A program made the position numbers and the translations under genes. 50,221 bases of DNA. Source: Pezizomycotina sp. ARF18. Its lineage: Eukaryota; Ascomycota. Where the stretch lies: the NCBI GenBank assembly GCA_002224055.1, contig AZLU01000276.1, forward strand, positions 1 to 50,221, given 5' to 3'. Below the pieces are notes generated by a model that saw nothing but the letters and a program-made list of their open reading frames with translations, was not told where the DNA came from and did not search any database. Shown here piece after piece: positions 9,921 through 21,750 of this stretch (positions within the stretch are counted from its first letter, which is position 1; each line of letters begins with the position of its first letter).

Positions 9921-10975
9921 TCATCCACCATCCCCTTTATGCCCTACTTTTACAACTTGCGTCGGCGCCTCGAGCTCCGGTAACGAAACATCTGTTCCTG
10001 CTACGCTACTCCCGTACAGCTCAGCCGGCTTCATCCGCGAACCGCCTATTTCGACAGGATCCTTCACAGTCGCAAGCTCGGCCTTGAACACCTCGTTACA
10101 TTTCCCACCATCTCCAAAACCGTCGCACCGTCAAGCTCAGGGTACGGCGGCAGCAGCCGGTTCCTTTGCCGCCACTTCATGACCAGCCACGCCGCCACAA
10201 CGCAAAAAACAAGGATGATCCAACGCCAATGCCCGCTTTCGCTGCGACAGGTATTTGTTTACCTGGCTCTGGGGAAGCTGTATATGACTCGGATGGCGTA
10301 GGTATAGGTATGATGATCGGAGGGCCATTTGTCACCGAGTTCGTCGTGTTAGTCGCCTCCAGCGCCGTTATTTTGAAGACGTCGCTTGTGTAAGGAACTG
10401 CTCCTCCTCCCACCGTGTGAGTTACTTCGGCGGTCATGTTGTACGCGAGGAGACGGTAGTTCAGCCGGATGTAAGGTTAAGGTTCTTCGGGATGGACCAG
10501 ACGTAGTTGATCGTGGTGTCGCCGCACTCGTCGCCGAGCCCTGCCCAGTTTTTGAAGCCGGCATCGGTTGGAGATCCTTTTGCGGTCCCGAAGTCAAACC
10601 TACTAGGGACATCGGTTCCGTCCACTAGGAAGGATTCGGAATACACACAGGTTATTCATTTCCGTCATGCGTAGCCTTACATTCTTATATCAAGGTTCGA
10701 ACTCTAACAGTGAAATAACGGCAAAAGGGCGGGAAATTAAAACATACGAATCGTGGTCAGTGGAGAAGGCAACTCTGAATCGGATGGCTGTAGTACAGCT
10801 TCCACCACTGAGGCGTAGACGCTTTCGCGATGAATTGGCGACTGCCGAACCACGACAAGGATACGCTGTCACCGGGGTGAAATGTGTTGTTTGAATTCGG
10901 CGAGAAGAAGTGGCCGGTGTAGTTTGACTGAAAGCATATTGGTAACTGCGACGGATCGTTGCTCACTGTCGCCAT
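9921..10975 (-). CDS. Mid2-like single-pass membrane protein, paralogue 3 (frameshifted)
   Basis: The ATG at 10975 gives MATVSNDPSQLPICFQSNY and a Cys- and Asn-sequon-containing ectodomain. An intron at 10747-10625 (GTATGT donor, CTAG acceptor) occupies the same place as in paralogue 1. Exon 2 runs DGTDVPSRFDFGTAKG, CGDTTINYVWSIPKNLNLTS and AYNMTAEVTH. It ends with a transmembrane segment (IILVFCVVAAWLVM), basic KWRQRNR, and a tail with GGKCNEVFKAELAT, PAELYGSS and LPELEA up to the stop at 9921. Single-base shifts occur near 10790, 10465, 10230 and 10110. Role inferred only from the Mid2-like layout (short ectodomain, one TM, acidic tail). Confidence 0.65.
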
Positions 10976-12648
10976 GGTCAATTAGAGCGAAGGCTTGCTA
11001 GTACTTAATCAACGTATTAGAAGACTACGGCATGAGAAACGAGCGATATGCCATAGACTTGCTTACCAAGAAGAGACTTTCAAGCATGTAACTCAAGACT
11101 CGATACCAAGAACTTTGGCAGGAGTCGAACGACCCACAGTACATGTTGTCAGGAAGCGAAAACGGCGGCTTGCGACATTTATATGTTTTCTTTTTTAAAA
11201 AAAAATGAATAAATACGTAAATAACCGATGGAAATTCTCCATCATCCCGTCTATCGATAGTTTCCGGATTTAGCATCCGATAACTATCAAGTTTTAGAAG
11301 GTCAGCGTGCGTTGCCTGGGAACAACCTAGATCTTCCTCCATTCGCCCGTTTTCTACAAGCGCTACTTAGGCCAGGGGCCATGTTCTTGTGGATATCAAG
11401 GAAGGCAAGTGCGAATCTTCATCCTTGATTGATATCTGCCAGAGCCTTGCGCCTAGGCTCCCTTTTACCGAAATCTCCGTGCGATTTCGTCGTTTTGACA
11501 TTCTTGTTCAACCCCAAAAGTGAAAGTCCAGGTTCAAGCATTGGACCAGGTTTCACTCCAAATCAAGTAAGTAATCTAATAAGATTGTCAAAAACGAACA
11601 TCCCTGAGGGAGCATGCTAATAATAACAGGACGGCGACGAGGAGATTATAATTTAGATGTCGCGGGAGCGCATGTGATATACTTATTCATATATTTTTGG
11701 AGGACGCGATTGACGAGCGCTAGCTTACACAAGTTAAACACTTCACCGCACTGGCGAGGAAGTATATTAGATACCGACTTGCGACGGAAGGAAGCTGTCA
11801 TTTATACAGTGATTTGATGTACGGACACCTATGTAAGATACGCAAAACTATATCGAACAATTAAAAGCCTCCTCCTATGTGTTCGACGGCGTTGCGACCC
11901 CCTCTAGCCGATATATTCAACCAAGACAGAGCTAGGAGAGAGCCGTCATTACAGTAACTTCCCCGCATTTCGCTCCTTGCGGTTTAAAACCGTTAATCCC
12001 GATCGGGAAGGAAATTTTGATTTTTCTCCAGGACGCCGGGTCAAAATCAAATCGGCGCTCGAAATTCTCGGGCCCCCACCCGATTTCTCCTGCAGCGTCT
12101 AGCGTCAAGCGATCACGTGGAAGCAATAATAACCCTCCTTCTCGTGTCATTGGGTAGGATTCTGACCATGAAGGACCGCAGGTATAGGCCGTTCAAGTGG
12201 GAGATTGGGACTTAAGATCCGTTATTGGGCTTCAGCAGGCCAATAAGACCTCGGGCGCTGTTTCACGCACATGGATTCTTCTTTTTTCTTTTTTTTTTTT
12301 TTTTTCTTTTTTTTTCTTCTTTGAACGTGGTCTAAGAATATAACGGATTGAGACTCGAAGAAAGAGTAAAATACAAGCCGCAGAACACAAGCATTGTGAA
12401 TATAGTTTTGTTCAAAATAGGCAAATTTAAGCTTTTTGGACTCCCGATGTCGGAAGTCCGATGCTTCATTCTTGTCTAGCTTAATTGTTGACGTAATCAA
12501 AAGCCCCCACGATGGTTCGGCGGAATTTTTTCGCAAATCAATTCTTTCTATATAATCGAATACAACAAAGCACTCAGCCTTCGCCCTTTGCTCGAGCTTA
12601 GGCGATCCTCAAGGATTGCAAATCCCGATTAACTGATTTCAAGCAACA
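10976..12648. other. Long intergenic stretch, no gene recognised
   Basis: Short frames at 11025-11342 (-), 11932-12150 (-) and others carry no motif I recognise. A T/C-rich tract lies at 12269-12322. TATATAAT at 12549-12556 sits about 93 nt upstream of the SDR start and could be its TATA element. Confidence 0.5.
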
Positions 12649-13478
12649 ATGTCGCAAAAAGATCCTCGTCGTAACCGGCGGCAACAAGGGCATTGGCCGC
12701 GCCATCGTTCGCAACCTGATGTCGCACCCTCCGCCAGGATATCTAATCTACCTCACCGCGCGCGATCCATCCCGCGGTGAAACCGCCGTATCCGAGCTCA
12801 AGGAGGAAGTTCCTTCATCCCCATCGACGCTCCTCTTCCACCAGCTCGACATCACCGACGAGACCTCCGTCTCCTCCTTCGCAAAGTTTTTCGAGGAAAA
12901 CACGGCAAGAACTCTCGGTACTGATCACAACGCCGGTATCGCAGGCAAAGGTCCTCGATTTGATAAAGAGCTGGTAGATTGGACCTTCAACTGCAACTAC
13001 TACGGCACGAAGCGTATCACCGACGCGCTGCTCCCTCTTCTCCTCCGCGACGGAAGTGAGAAGCCGAGGATAGTGAATGTCTCATCTACGGCTGGTAGCC
13101 TGAGCCTGTTACCGTCAAAACACTCCAGACGCATTTACAGATCCGAAATTAACGATGGAACGTCTCGATGAGCTTATAAAGGAATTGAAGAGAACGTTGA
13201 GAAGGGTACCTGTCAGAAGGAGGGGTGGCCGACGTCTGCATACGGTATGAGTAAAATTGGTATGACGGCGATGAGTAATGCTTACGCCGCAAAGGAAAAG
13301 GATGTTTTGATCAATGCTTGCCATCCGGGGGGTTAAGACTGATATGGGGAGGGCTAGGGCACCGATGTCCTTGGAGGATGGCGCAAAGACACCTGTGCTT
13401 CTTGCGGTGGGTGATATTGGAGATAAAACGGGGAAATTCTGGCAGAACGAAAGGGAGAGTAATGGTAAACGATGGTAA
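12649..13478 (+). pseudogene. Carbonyl-reductase-like short-chain dehydrogenase (multiple frameshifts)
   Basis: Read across breaks, the protein begins MSQKILVVTGGNKGIGRAIV if one A of an AAAAA run is removed at 12656-12660. This is the classical SDR NADP(H)-binding TGxxxGIG motif. It continues with LTARDPSRGETAV, a degraded NNAG (HNAGIAG), a NVSSTAG segment carrying the catalytic Ser, SAYGMSK with the catalytic Tyr-x3-Lys, and CHPG-VKTDMG. The order and spacing fit CBR1-type NADPH carbonyl reductases of about 275 residues. At least five indels are needed to keep one frame (near 12658, 12915-12935, 13130, 13188, 13330). It is probably a pseudogene unless the assembly is at fault. Confidence 0.75.
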
Positions 13479-13820
13479 ACGATCGATTGAGACGGTGACC
13501 AAGTTGTTGTTTACACGCCTAAGAATTTCAGTTAATTGTTTCTACGAGGGTGGCAACGAATTATACAGCTTTTATAAAATAGTCTGGCTTCAGTTACAAG
13601 CATAGCGCCACAACCACGGATTTATAAGAGTGATGCTTTTCTAGTAGGAAAGCTCACGTAAAATAGAGGTGTTATAACAAAAGTTTGATTAAATAGAGTA
13701 GATATCCGTGGTTTTAGAGATCCATCACCGCCCTACATCGCATTACATAGCAACCCCTCCAGGCGACTATACCAAAAAAAATACAACATAAATCCTCGCT
13801 AGGTTTCCGTATACGCCTTC

Positions 13821-15808
13821 CTAACTATACTTAGCTTTCAAATTCTCTACCCATTCCAACAAAGTTACAGGTTCATACGGCGTCATATCTACCACTTCGT
13901 CCATAGACCTAACCTTGTCATATCGGGCCTCGGCAAATTTTACATCCATATATCTGCCCCTTGCCTTCCAACGCACGGTTCATTACGTAATTCGCTTCTA
14001 AAGGCCTTATCGAACCATGTAACCAATCCGAGTCCCGTGTATAGTCTTTATCGCTATGAATAGCGAAGTACCCTCCGTCGTTCTGTATACCGATACAGAG
14101 AGTAGTTTCTGAACGCTCTTTGGTGGAGATATAATATGGAACGTCGAGTGTATCGCCGACTAAGTCTAGGGCGTCGGCCGCGCCCAGACCGGCTTCCGAG
14201 CGATCGCAAAAGGTTGAAGGCGAAAATTTGTTTCGCTCGTGAGACAAGTCGAATTCATTCATATGTCCCTTACTTCAAATAAAGCTAAGGCGTCGTAGCC
14301 ATTTCGCGGCACCTTCAGATACTCGTGCTTGCGAGGTTGCTTGAGAAGCAGGCGTATCGACTGAGAGGCCAGGCATATTTCTGGAAATACCCCTTGCTCA
14401 TAACAACGGTCACACAGATTGACATTTCGACATGACCTGCACACAAACGTGAATTTAGAGTACCCCAAATTGCCACAAGAACTGCATAATACTCTCCAGT
14501 GAACCCGTAAGGGGCAGGTTCCCTCAACCGTAACGAGGTTTCTGTTTTAATAGACCTTTCGACGATTGAGGCGTTGTTATCATCGCCTAGAACCACAGGC
14601 TTACCTTCGAGGGTATACGTGATTTCTTGATGAATATTCACGACTTCTGCCTCCATTCTGTTAATTGGTCGGCTCGGATCATCAAGAATTTTTCCTAGCA
14701 GTTCGAGTTCCTCTATCAATCTATCGTGGCGCTCCTTGCAAATGTGCGCTTCAGGATTTTGTATATGCTTGATCATTTCGTCCATATACAGACATCTTGT
14801 TAAAATGTTCACCGACTTCTAGATCCCAACAAGTATACGGCCCGCATTCTCATTGCACTCCAGGGCACACTGTAATACATTCCCCAGTGTGAGCAATCAC
14901 GGATATACACGGCATAGGAAGATACGCACTAGAAGGACCAATTTGAACGCCTCCCAGGGTAGCGTCGCGTGCCCAGGATCGAACTGCACAATCGCATCTC
15001 CGACTCTTTGAATTTATTTAACCAGACGGGAACCTTATCAGTTACGTCTCGGAGTACAATCTGCTCCCCCCACCACTCCAACCTCCATTGCTTTTGCCGA
15101 CACAGGTCTCGTGCTTTGCTGACCTCGTTTACGAACTCTTTCAGAGCATCGGCAGGGCGCATTGAAGACCTAAAAGCGGCACGGCCAGGCTCGGGAAGTT
15201 GTTGAATAGCTTGATTCCAAGGCTCCGGTGCGTATCTACGATCGACGGAGACTTAGAGCTGACGGGTGATACTGCCGCTACCACGGTCGGAGCATCGGTG
15301 GCTGAAGGGTCTATAGATTGATAACAACAGCGCGTATCACAAAAAACACGTTTCGTGGCAGTACTTACCGGCTAGCGTAGTTGAGGAAGATGCTAAAGCA
15401 CCAGGACTTCCGTACCATTGATAGAAACAGAGTGATCCGGTACTTCCGCCGTTCCCGTAGTCGTATCGATCGAAGGTGCGGGAGCGGCGCCCGTGAATTC
15501 ACTCTTATGATCTAGAAGGGCTACTGCCGGCGCTCCTGACACTACCCCAGGGTGAGCGGAAGCAGGCTGAACGGGCACGGCCGATGGTGCCGAGCTGGGG
15601 ACGAATATGATGGTCTCGTCACGCGCACGGCAGCCGTATCATTCATTATGGGACTTCTCGTCGAGTTAACTGCGTCTCGCTTGGCTTCAAGAGTATCCCT
15701 CGGGAGTCTCGCCGTTTGAGAAATCGGCTCCGGGTTCTTCGATCGCCGCCCTGAAAACCTCGCGAGGAGCCTCTCCCGTTTAGACTGCTTATGTTGCTCT
15801 ATATGCAT
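13821..15808 (-). pseudogene. NACHT-associated N-terminal-type domain plus ZZ-like finger protein
   Basis: The start at 15808 gives a basic N-terminus (MHIEQHKQSKRERLLARFSG) and an Ala/Pro/Thr-rich linker; an intron near 15367-15310 (GTAAGT...TATAG) follows. Next come PWNQAIQQLPEPGRAAFRSS, CRQKQWRLEWWGEQIVLRDV and, after a shift near 15010, GDAIVQFDPGHATLPWEAFK. This series characterises the N-terminal region of fungal NACHT/ankyrin proteins. A later region (14500-14315) has CSSCGNL, VCRSCRNVNLCDRCYEQ and KHEYLKV, a ZZ-type zinc-finger pattern. The C-terminus ends YEPVTLLEWVENLKAKYS at 13821. No NACHT P-loop is seen. An in-frame TAG near 14820 and several shifts indicate decay. Confidence 0.6.
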
Positions 15809-18128
15809 TACTATTATTAATGAATGTTCAAAGAGTACAGGTAATACCTAAACGTCTTTCTTACCTAAACTCGGCATCGTTCAGCGGATACGGGTTAAAG
15901 TGCGCAAACGTAAGTACTAAAATGCTATGTGAACAAGGCTTACAACGATGAGCTGTCCATTCATTTCCTTCTAAATTAAGCATCATGATAGCTGGTGCAC
16001 AGCCGGGCCTCATTGCCAGTAGTTATAGAAAACCTCAGAGAACGAGACTCGAAATTATTGTCAGTGATCCTGGGGTATGAGATCGTGATATCCTAATTTA
16101 ACCAATTACCAATTCATAGCCATGATACCGTAGAACTAACGAACAAGCGCTCATTTGCTAATTTGGAAATTCCTACAGCGCATGCATGCTTGTCAGCTAC
16201 TCCACGTGTATTCACTACTATATTTTATCTTGACTCAAAAGGCGATATTTCATTTTATTGTACATGGAATATACTTTTTGCATATTAGAAAAGATACATT
16301 AATTCATTCGGCGTGTTTCTCGATGCACTTCGGAAAAACCATACACGGTACTCTTATTCGCGGTTATAGGATCGTTTGGTGATACATTTCATCCATTCCT
16401 CAGCACCAACGATCTCCCTATGATGTATCTCAAACCCTACTAAACCATGGTCCACAATCAGCCTTTCAATCTGCAACATTCTATTGTCTATCAATCTTTC
16501 GCATATATTTATCTGACTCTATAGAAACCATTGTAGACCTTGAGCCCATCACTTCCAGCCAGTAGTTAAGCCTCGGAGTATGAATAAAAAGAGTTTCTTG
16601 CAACCTTTGTAAACTTCAGAATGATCACATTCTGCTTTCTTTTGATATGGTATCAACAACATACTTCAACGAAAAAATCAAATAACTACCCATATGAATA
16701 AAAATAGCAACAAGCACCCTGTTCCAGTCGTTTTGGAGGATGTGCGTTGAGCTGTCACTATCGTCATGGCTGAGGCGGCTATTGGTGTCCTCCTATGTTG
16801 ACTTTATCCCTATGTTGACTTTATCTTGGAAGTCTCCGCCACTGCCCAAGTCCCATTTGCCGCGACGTAATGACTATTAATGCTGAATGAACTCATGGCT
16901 AAGGTGCCATTGCTGCCGCCGGGGACGGGGGTTCGGCAGTGAGGGACGCAGCTATAGGGCGTGCTTCGCCCACGACGACAATAAAAAAAAGGTTTACTGA
17001 GATGGAGATCAAGAGGAAAAAAAAAAAAAAAAAAAAAAAACGATAACTTCCTGGTTCCATCATTGCGCGATGGTATTCGCCTTGTTGTTCCTAATTATAA
17101 ATCCCTTCCAGTTAGAGTTTGATCCTGCATCGACTGCTTCATGTCCATGGTGTAGAGATTCTAGAGTCTCGCCAAATTAGCCTAACGAGTGTGAACACTG
17201 TAAAATATATTGTAGCCTTAAGTTCCAGCCGTGAAATCGACCGAAGATTGTAAGATAAGAACTAATACGATGAGGATCTAATCTTCACGTTCGGTAGATA
17301 AATACTTCAACGGCTACAGTTCTTACGCTGATAGCCTATAACTGTGACACAAGGAGCATCGGAGGTTATGGATTCGCCCTGTTGGCCGGGTCGACGCAAA
17401 CTTCCGCGGAAGTTGTCGTACCCGAAGTAGGCCCTATCTTCAGCATCCTCACTGTTAAACAAGCGAAAAGCTTATCAGCTGATTCAGGGCCAAAGCTATT
17501 AGACCCTGAACATGTCAAAGGGTCTAACCGTCGTTCTATTTCCGTATTAGGGTTTCACGAGCCCGTGAATTTTCTCGATTGTGTTCCATCATCCCAGTGT
17601 TATTTATGGTCCTCAGTCAGTACCGGTTTGACATCGCGTTTCACATCACACTCTTGGGCGAATGAGACGGCGCCTGGATTGAAAATAGCCCCCCTGGCAC
17701 GCATCACTGACACCCGTTCCGAGCCTCCATACTGCTTTTGTCACATTAGAGACACTCGTTCGATTAATAGCTCGGCGCCGGATAGATTATAACCCTCCAT
17801 CTTGACCATGGCAATTTTTCCTTTTGTTTGTGGCAGTCTCAGATATATTAAGAAATCTGCCTTAAACATATTTACACGATATTACCCGGCGGCACTTGGC
17901 GTCTTAATTCTTTGTTGTTTACGTTACCTTTTTATAGTCCCAGATTCCCCCCTTTGATCTTATACTCTTGCTTCTTCTTTCATCCTTGCCGCTATTCAAT
18001 TCTATTCTTCTAGACGAAGCTGGTCTTTCGACATTTTTCTTTATATCCTAGGGTTTCTTTTCGTTTCGTCGTTTTTCCCCGTTTTCGCTGCAGCAGAAGG
18101 CTAGTCCTCGACCATTACAACAATCATA
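15809..18128. other. Long intergenic stretch
   Basis: No gene is supported. An open frame at 17382-17792 (+) lacks an ATG start and recognisable motifs. A-rich tracts lie at about 16980-16990 and 17017-17040. The last 200 nt are pyrimidine-rich and contain TTTTTATAG near 17930, a possible promoter for the following gene. Confidence 0.5.
16792..16825. repeat. Perfect 17-bp tandem duplication
   Basis: CCTATGTTGACTTTATC occurs twice head-to-tail (16792-16808 and 16809-16825) without mismatch. It lies in non-coding DNA and is probably a recent slippage or footprint-type duplication. Confidence 0.9.
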
Positions 18129-19530
18129 ATGTATACTACCACGTCTTTCATCACGTCTCTGTATCTCCTGGCCCAGGCGGCACTGGTCATGGGAGAGATA
18201 CCAGAATCGCTCATCGAGGCTGGTATTCCGGGATTAATCATCAAAGCTCAGATTAGCGGGCAGACAGTCACTGACTCTGGCTCGATATCTTACTCTGGTA
18301 TGTATCCTTCACTCTTCTCTATTCCTTAAACATAAGCCCTCTTCTGCAGGTTGCAAGATTGTAGAGTATATTAACAGATATTCCTTGAATTCTTAGCCGG
18401 CTCGACACCAAAGTTCACTCTCTCCGCCTCCGACATTCCCACAGGCATGTACACGGTCGTTATGTACGACGCGACCGGCGTCCAAGACCCAACAGTACAG
18501 GGCACCACGCTATATGCGCAATCAAACCTGCAAATGAACAGTGCGAGTGGCGGACTGTTAACGGGCGGGTCGACACCAGCTTTGAGCCTTCAGGCGCCAA
18601 CGCAGAAGAACGCGAAGGTTTCACGCTACTCTATCAGCAACTCTCGGGTAGCGTTACGCTAAACGGCGTTCAGAAGGGGCGGTTCAACCAGAACATCTTC
18701 CGTGGCCAGAACGGGTTTCAGTTACCCAGCGGCGGAATTGGCTTCACGGCTTCGGGAAGCAGCGCTTCCAACAGTGGAAGTTCCAGCAGCAGTTCCAGCA
18801 GTAGCAGCAGCAGCAATGGTGGAAGCAGTCAATCTAGTGGAAATAACGGCGGGAGCAGTCAATCGAGCGGAAGCAACCGAGGTAGCGGCCAGTCGAGCGG
18901 AAATAACGGCGGTAGCAGTCAATCGGGCGGATCGAGCACCAACGGAGGCAGCAGTCAATCTAATGGTGGCATGAGCCAATCCAGCGGCAACAACGGCGGC
19001 ATGAGTCAATCTAATGGCAACAACGGCGGTACCTCAGGCTCCAGCAACCAGAACGGTGGAATGGGAGGCGGCAAAGGCGGTAGCTCCAGTTCTAGCAGCC
19101 AGAGCGGAGGCATGAGTGGTGGCATGAGCGGAGAGAACGGCGGTATGAGCAGCAGCCCCGGCTCGGGATCCTCCGGCGAAATGAACAACATGACTGAGGA
19201 GCCAGTACCGACACCGACGCCATTCTTACCACCTCTGCTACTACATCGATGATAATGGAGGAGCCACAACCGGAGCCGTCTACCATGATGTCGTACATGC
19301 CTTCGATGTCGATGTCAATGCCTATGGACACTATGACTATGGCCGCATCGTCTTCCGTGGCCGCGACTACCCTCGCCAGCTCACAGAGTCCTAATGCGCA
19401 GAGTACGACATCATCACCCTCAGCACCAGCTGCTTCCGGCGCCGGCACTAACGGCACTGGAAGGACTGTCAGTTCAATTTCGTCGACACTGGCACTCGCT
19501 GTTGCTCTTGTGTGGGCTTTGGTATTTTAA
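18129..19530 (+). CDS. Secreted PEBP-like, Ser/Gly-rich GPI-anchored protein (frameshifted)
   Basis: The ATG at 18129 opens a signal peptide (MYTTTSFITSLYLLAQAALVMG). An intron at 18298-18396 (GTATGT...CTTAG) joins SYS-A-GSTPKFTLSAS. The IPTGMYTVVMYDATGVQDP and later GFTLLYQQLSGSVTLNG, NIFRGQNGFQLPSGG segments follow the order of secreted fungal phosphatidylethanolamine-binding (PEBP-like) proteins. A long Ser/Gly/Asn/Gln/Met repeat region (18760-19160) comes next, then a Thr/Pro/Met segment and a hydrophobic C-terminus (TLALAVALVWALVF) typical of GPI attachment. Frame breaks near 18600 and 19215 must be bridged. The likely location is cell wall or plasma-membrane surface; ligand unknown. Confidence 0.72.
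18760..19160 (+). repeat. Ser/Gly/Asn/Gln-rich coding repeat
   Basis: Degenerate repeats of about 27-36 nt encode units such as GSSQSSGNNG, SGQSSGNNGG and GGMSQSNGNNG. They form a flexible, probably O-glycosylated stalk between the globular domain and the GPI signal. Such tracts commonly vary in length between strains. Confidence 0.85.
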
Positions 19531-19875
19531 TCAGAGGCGCGAGCGCTTTGAATTTTAGAGAGACGTTTGTGTTTTTTAGTTATGATTAATTTGCAGCAAT
19601 ATACCCTAGGATACCCTTTGACTAACACTTTTGATATTACTTTCCCGCTTGTACATGTACGTATGTGAAACATATTGAAACTTATGCAGTAACCTGAACT
19701 CTATTAGCAATGATCGTAATGTATACAAGGCTCTCAGCATTCCGTAGTAACCATCGCGAAGTATGATTGGTTGAAAACGTCGATAAGAGGTGTACGGTTG
19801 TGTAAGGTAAAGGAATCTTGGCGCTGCGCAAGGCTGTGTAAGCGGCTGGAAGCAGAAGCTCAACAGTCATGGTTG

Positions 19876-19883
19876 TATAAATA
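19876..19883 (+). promoter_or_regulatory. Candidate TATA box of F-box gene
   Basis: TATAAATA lies about 90 nt upstream of the ATG at 19969. It is the only good TATA match in the 400 nt between the two genes. Confidence 0.4.
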
Positions 19884-19968
19884 CCGCCATTCTTCCACGA
19901 TCGTAAAGAATCATCCTTGCAACTTCTACCCTCGTTTCCCCGATCGCCGAAGCTCGAAGCTAAGAACT

Positions 19969-21281
19969 ATGACGACTCACAAGCTGTCCGTCACAGCTGC
20001 GATAGCGACCGGCTCATATAAATCTCCTTTTCCTCTCCCTCCGAACTTATCATACAGATCCTCGAAGACGACATTCTTGAGTTCGAGGATAGATGGAGAT
20101 TCGCCCGTGTTTCTCGCTCATGTTACGCTTCGCTCGCCGCCATGTACTGTTCCGCGAGATCCGACTAGGCTGGTCTTACTCCCTCAACTTCGTCCGAACG
20201 GCGAGGGGGTTGTTTAATCCTAAGGGCATGCTCGCCGGAAGGTTCGAATCGGACGTTAAATTCGTCCGAGAAATCGGCGTCGGCGATTTGGTCCGGGAGG
20301 CATACATCGGGTTAGAGACGCCGGCCAACCTGGACAGCCCAATGGCGAGAAAGCTTTATCCAAGGCCATCCGAGAATTAACGCCTTCTATGCCTAACTTG
20401 TCATCTGCAAAGGTCTTTGGTACAAACAAATCGGAGCTTTCCAGACAACTGTCAATTCGCTCGGAGAATCTTGTGATCAGCTATCGGCTTTGGCGATCAA
20501 ATGGTCCTGGGATCGCAGCCCTAACTACACGCTGGTGACATCGACGCTGCGCCTGGCGATTTTAAATTCAATTTTCCAGGTTTCCCACAGACGTTGAGGT
20601 CGCTGAGACTCGAATTTTCCGCCGACAGTGGGCCGACGACCTCCTGGGACGTTGTCGAGAAGAACTTCATCTCCAACATCATGATGCCGATGCTGTACTC
20701 ATCCCTCTCCACAGGCCGCTTGCGTGAACTCCAAGTAGGGTTGTTCTCCGACATTCCCTCCGGCGAGCAAGGCATCGAATGTCGAAGTTTCGTGAACGAA
20801 AAACGGCTCGGACCTCAAGGTACTAACGTACCAATACGTCCTCGGCTGCGGCGCGCTAGGCAAGATAATCGACGTCCCGGCGATGGTAGACAGCTTTCCT
20901 CACCTAGAGGAAATCTCCTTCGAGTTAAATGCTCACTTCAAAATCCCCCATAGGGTTCTGGAAATGCTGCCAAAGTGGTTCGGCAAGTTAGAAGAGTGTC
21001 GCAGGTTGCAGATAGTTTCTAACATACCTTCCGATCCGGAAACCGACGATAGTGATGAGGACGACTATGAAGGGGAGAATGTAGATGAAGCCATTTCGTC
21101 AAGGAAGGAGATGATGACGGAAATCGCGCAGGTTATGCCTAAGCTAGAAGTGTTTCGGTGGCCGCATTACTGCGAGGGCGATCGGAATAACTGTGAGATG
21201 CGAGTTGAGAGGCAAACTGACGGAACGATCAAGGTGTTGAAGTTTGATACAGCTTGGGAGCAATCAGCTGAAACAGATTAA
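19969..21281 (+). CDS. F-box protein with LRR-like C-terminal region (frameshifted)
   Basis: After a short leader from the ATG at 19969, an F-box reads SPSELIIQILEDDILEFEDR and WRFARVSRSCYASLAAMY. This fits a Skp1-binding F-box of about 40 residues at the N-terminus. Downstream pieces are LFREIRLGWSYSLNF, KAIRELTPSMPNLSSAKVFG, TLRSLRLEFSADSGPTTSWD, LRELQVGLFSDIPSGEQ, LKVLTYQYVLGCGALGKI and a long final open stretch (FPHLEEISFELNAHF to the stop at 21281). Frame breaks lie near 20035, 20142, 20340, 20430, 20585 and 20805; the last sits in an AAAAA run. The inferred role is a substrate adaptor of an SCF ubiquitin ligase; substrate unknown. Confidence 0.7.
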
Positions 21282-21750
21282 TATGAATTGCTTAGTCTAA
21301 AGTGTAAATATTTTAATCCTTCAGAAATACAATGAACTGCTGCTGAAGTCTCTCACAGTCCAAGTCCGTCGGCCCCAACCACCTCAGTTCTCCGTTTCAT
21401 TTCATCATATACGAGACCCGAAACACCGCGGCTTCCGTACAGCTTTCATTAAACCTAAGAAATAGGGTATAGACATATAAACTGACTAAGAAACACGCAC
21501 GCTAAACAAGCCCACAATTTATCCCATGAATGCGTTACAAGTACAATAACATAACATGACATGTACAACTGAAAGTTTTTCCATAAACACTCATATCTTA
21601 CACCGATTAACTTTCCATACCACATCCCATCTTGCTCACTAAGCTTATCGATTAGGCGCCATACTCATGCTGTCCTTCCGAACAGTGCTAAGACTACCTT
21701 CCTGCTCTCCATGCTCCCCTTCCTGATACCCGCAAATGCGCTCGGCTTCC
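21282..21750. other. Convergent intergenic region
   Basis: This separates the 3' ends of the F-box gene (+) and a rhodopsin-domain gene (-). It is AT-rich and probably holds both terminators; no specific element was identified. Confidence 0.4.

Noticed and set aside
17382-17792. 136-codon plus-strand open frame
   Set aside because: No ATG start in frame, no motif, no splice or promoter context; likely chance.
19092-19457. Minus-strand frame opposite the Ser/Gly repeat
   Set aside because: Shadow of the biased codon use of the GPI-protein gene on the plus strand.
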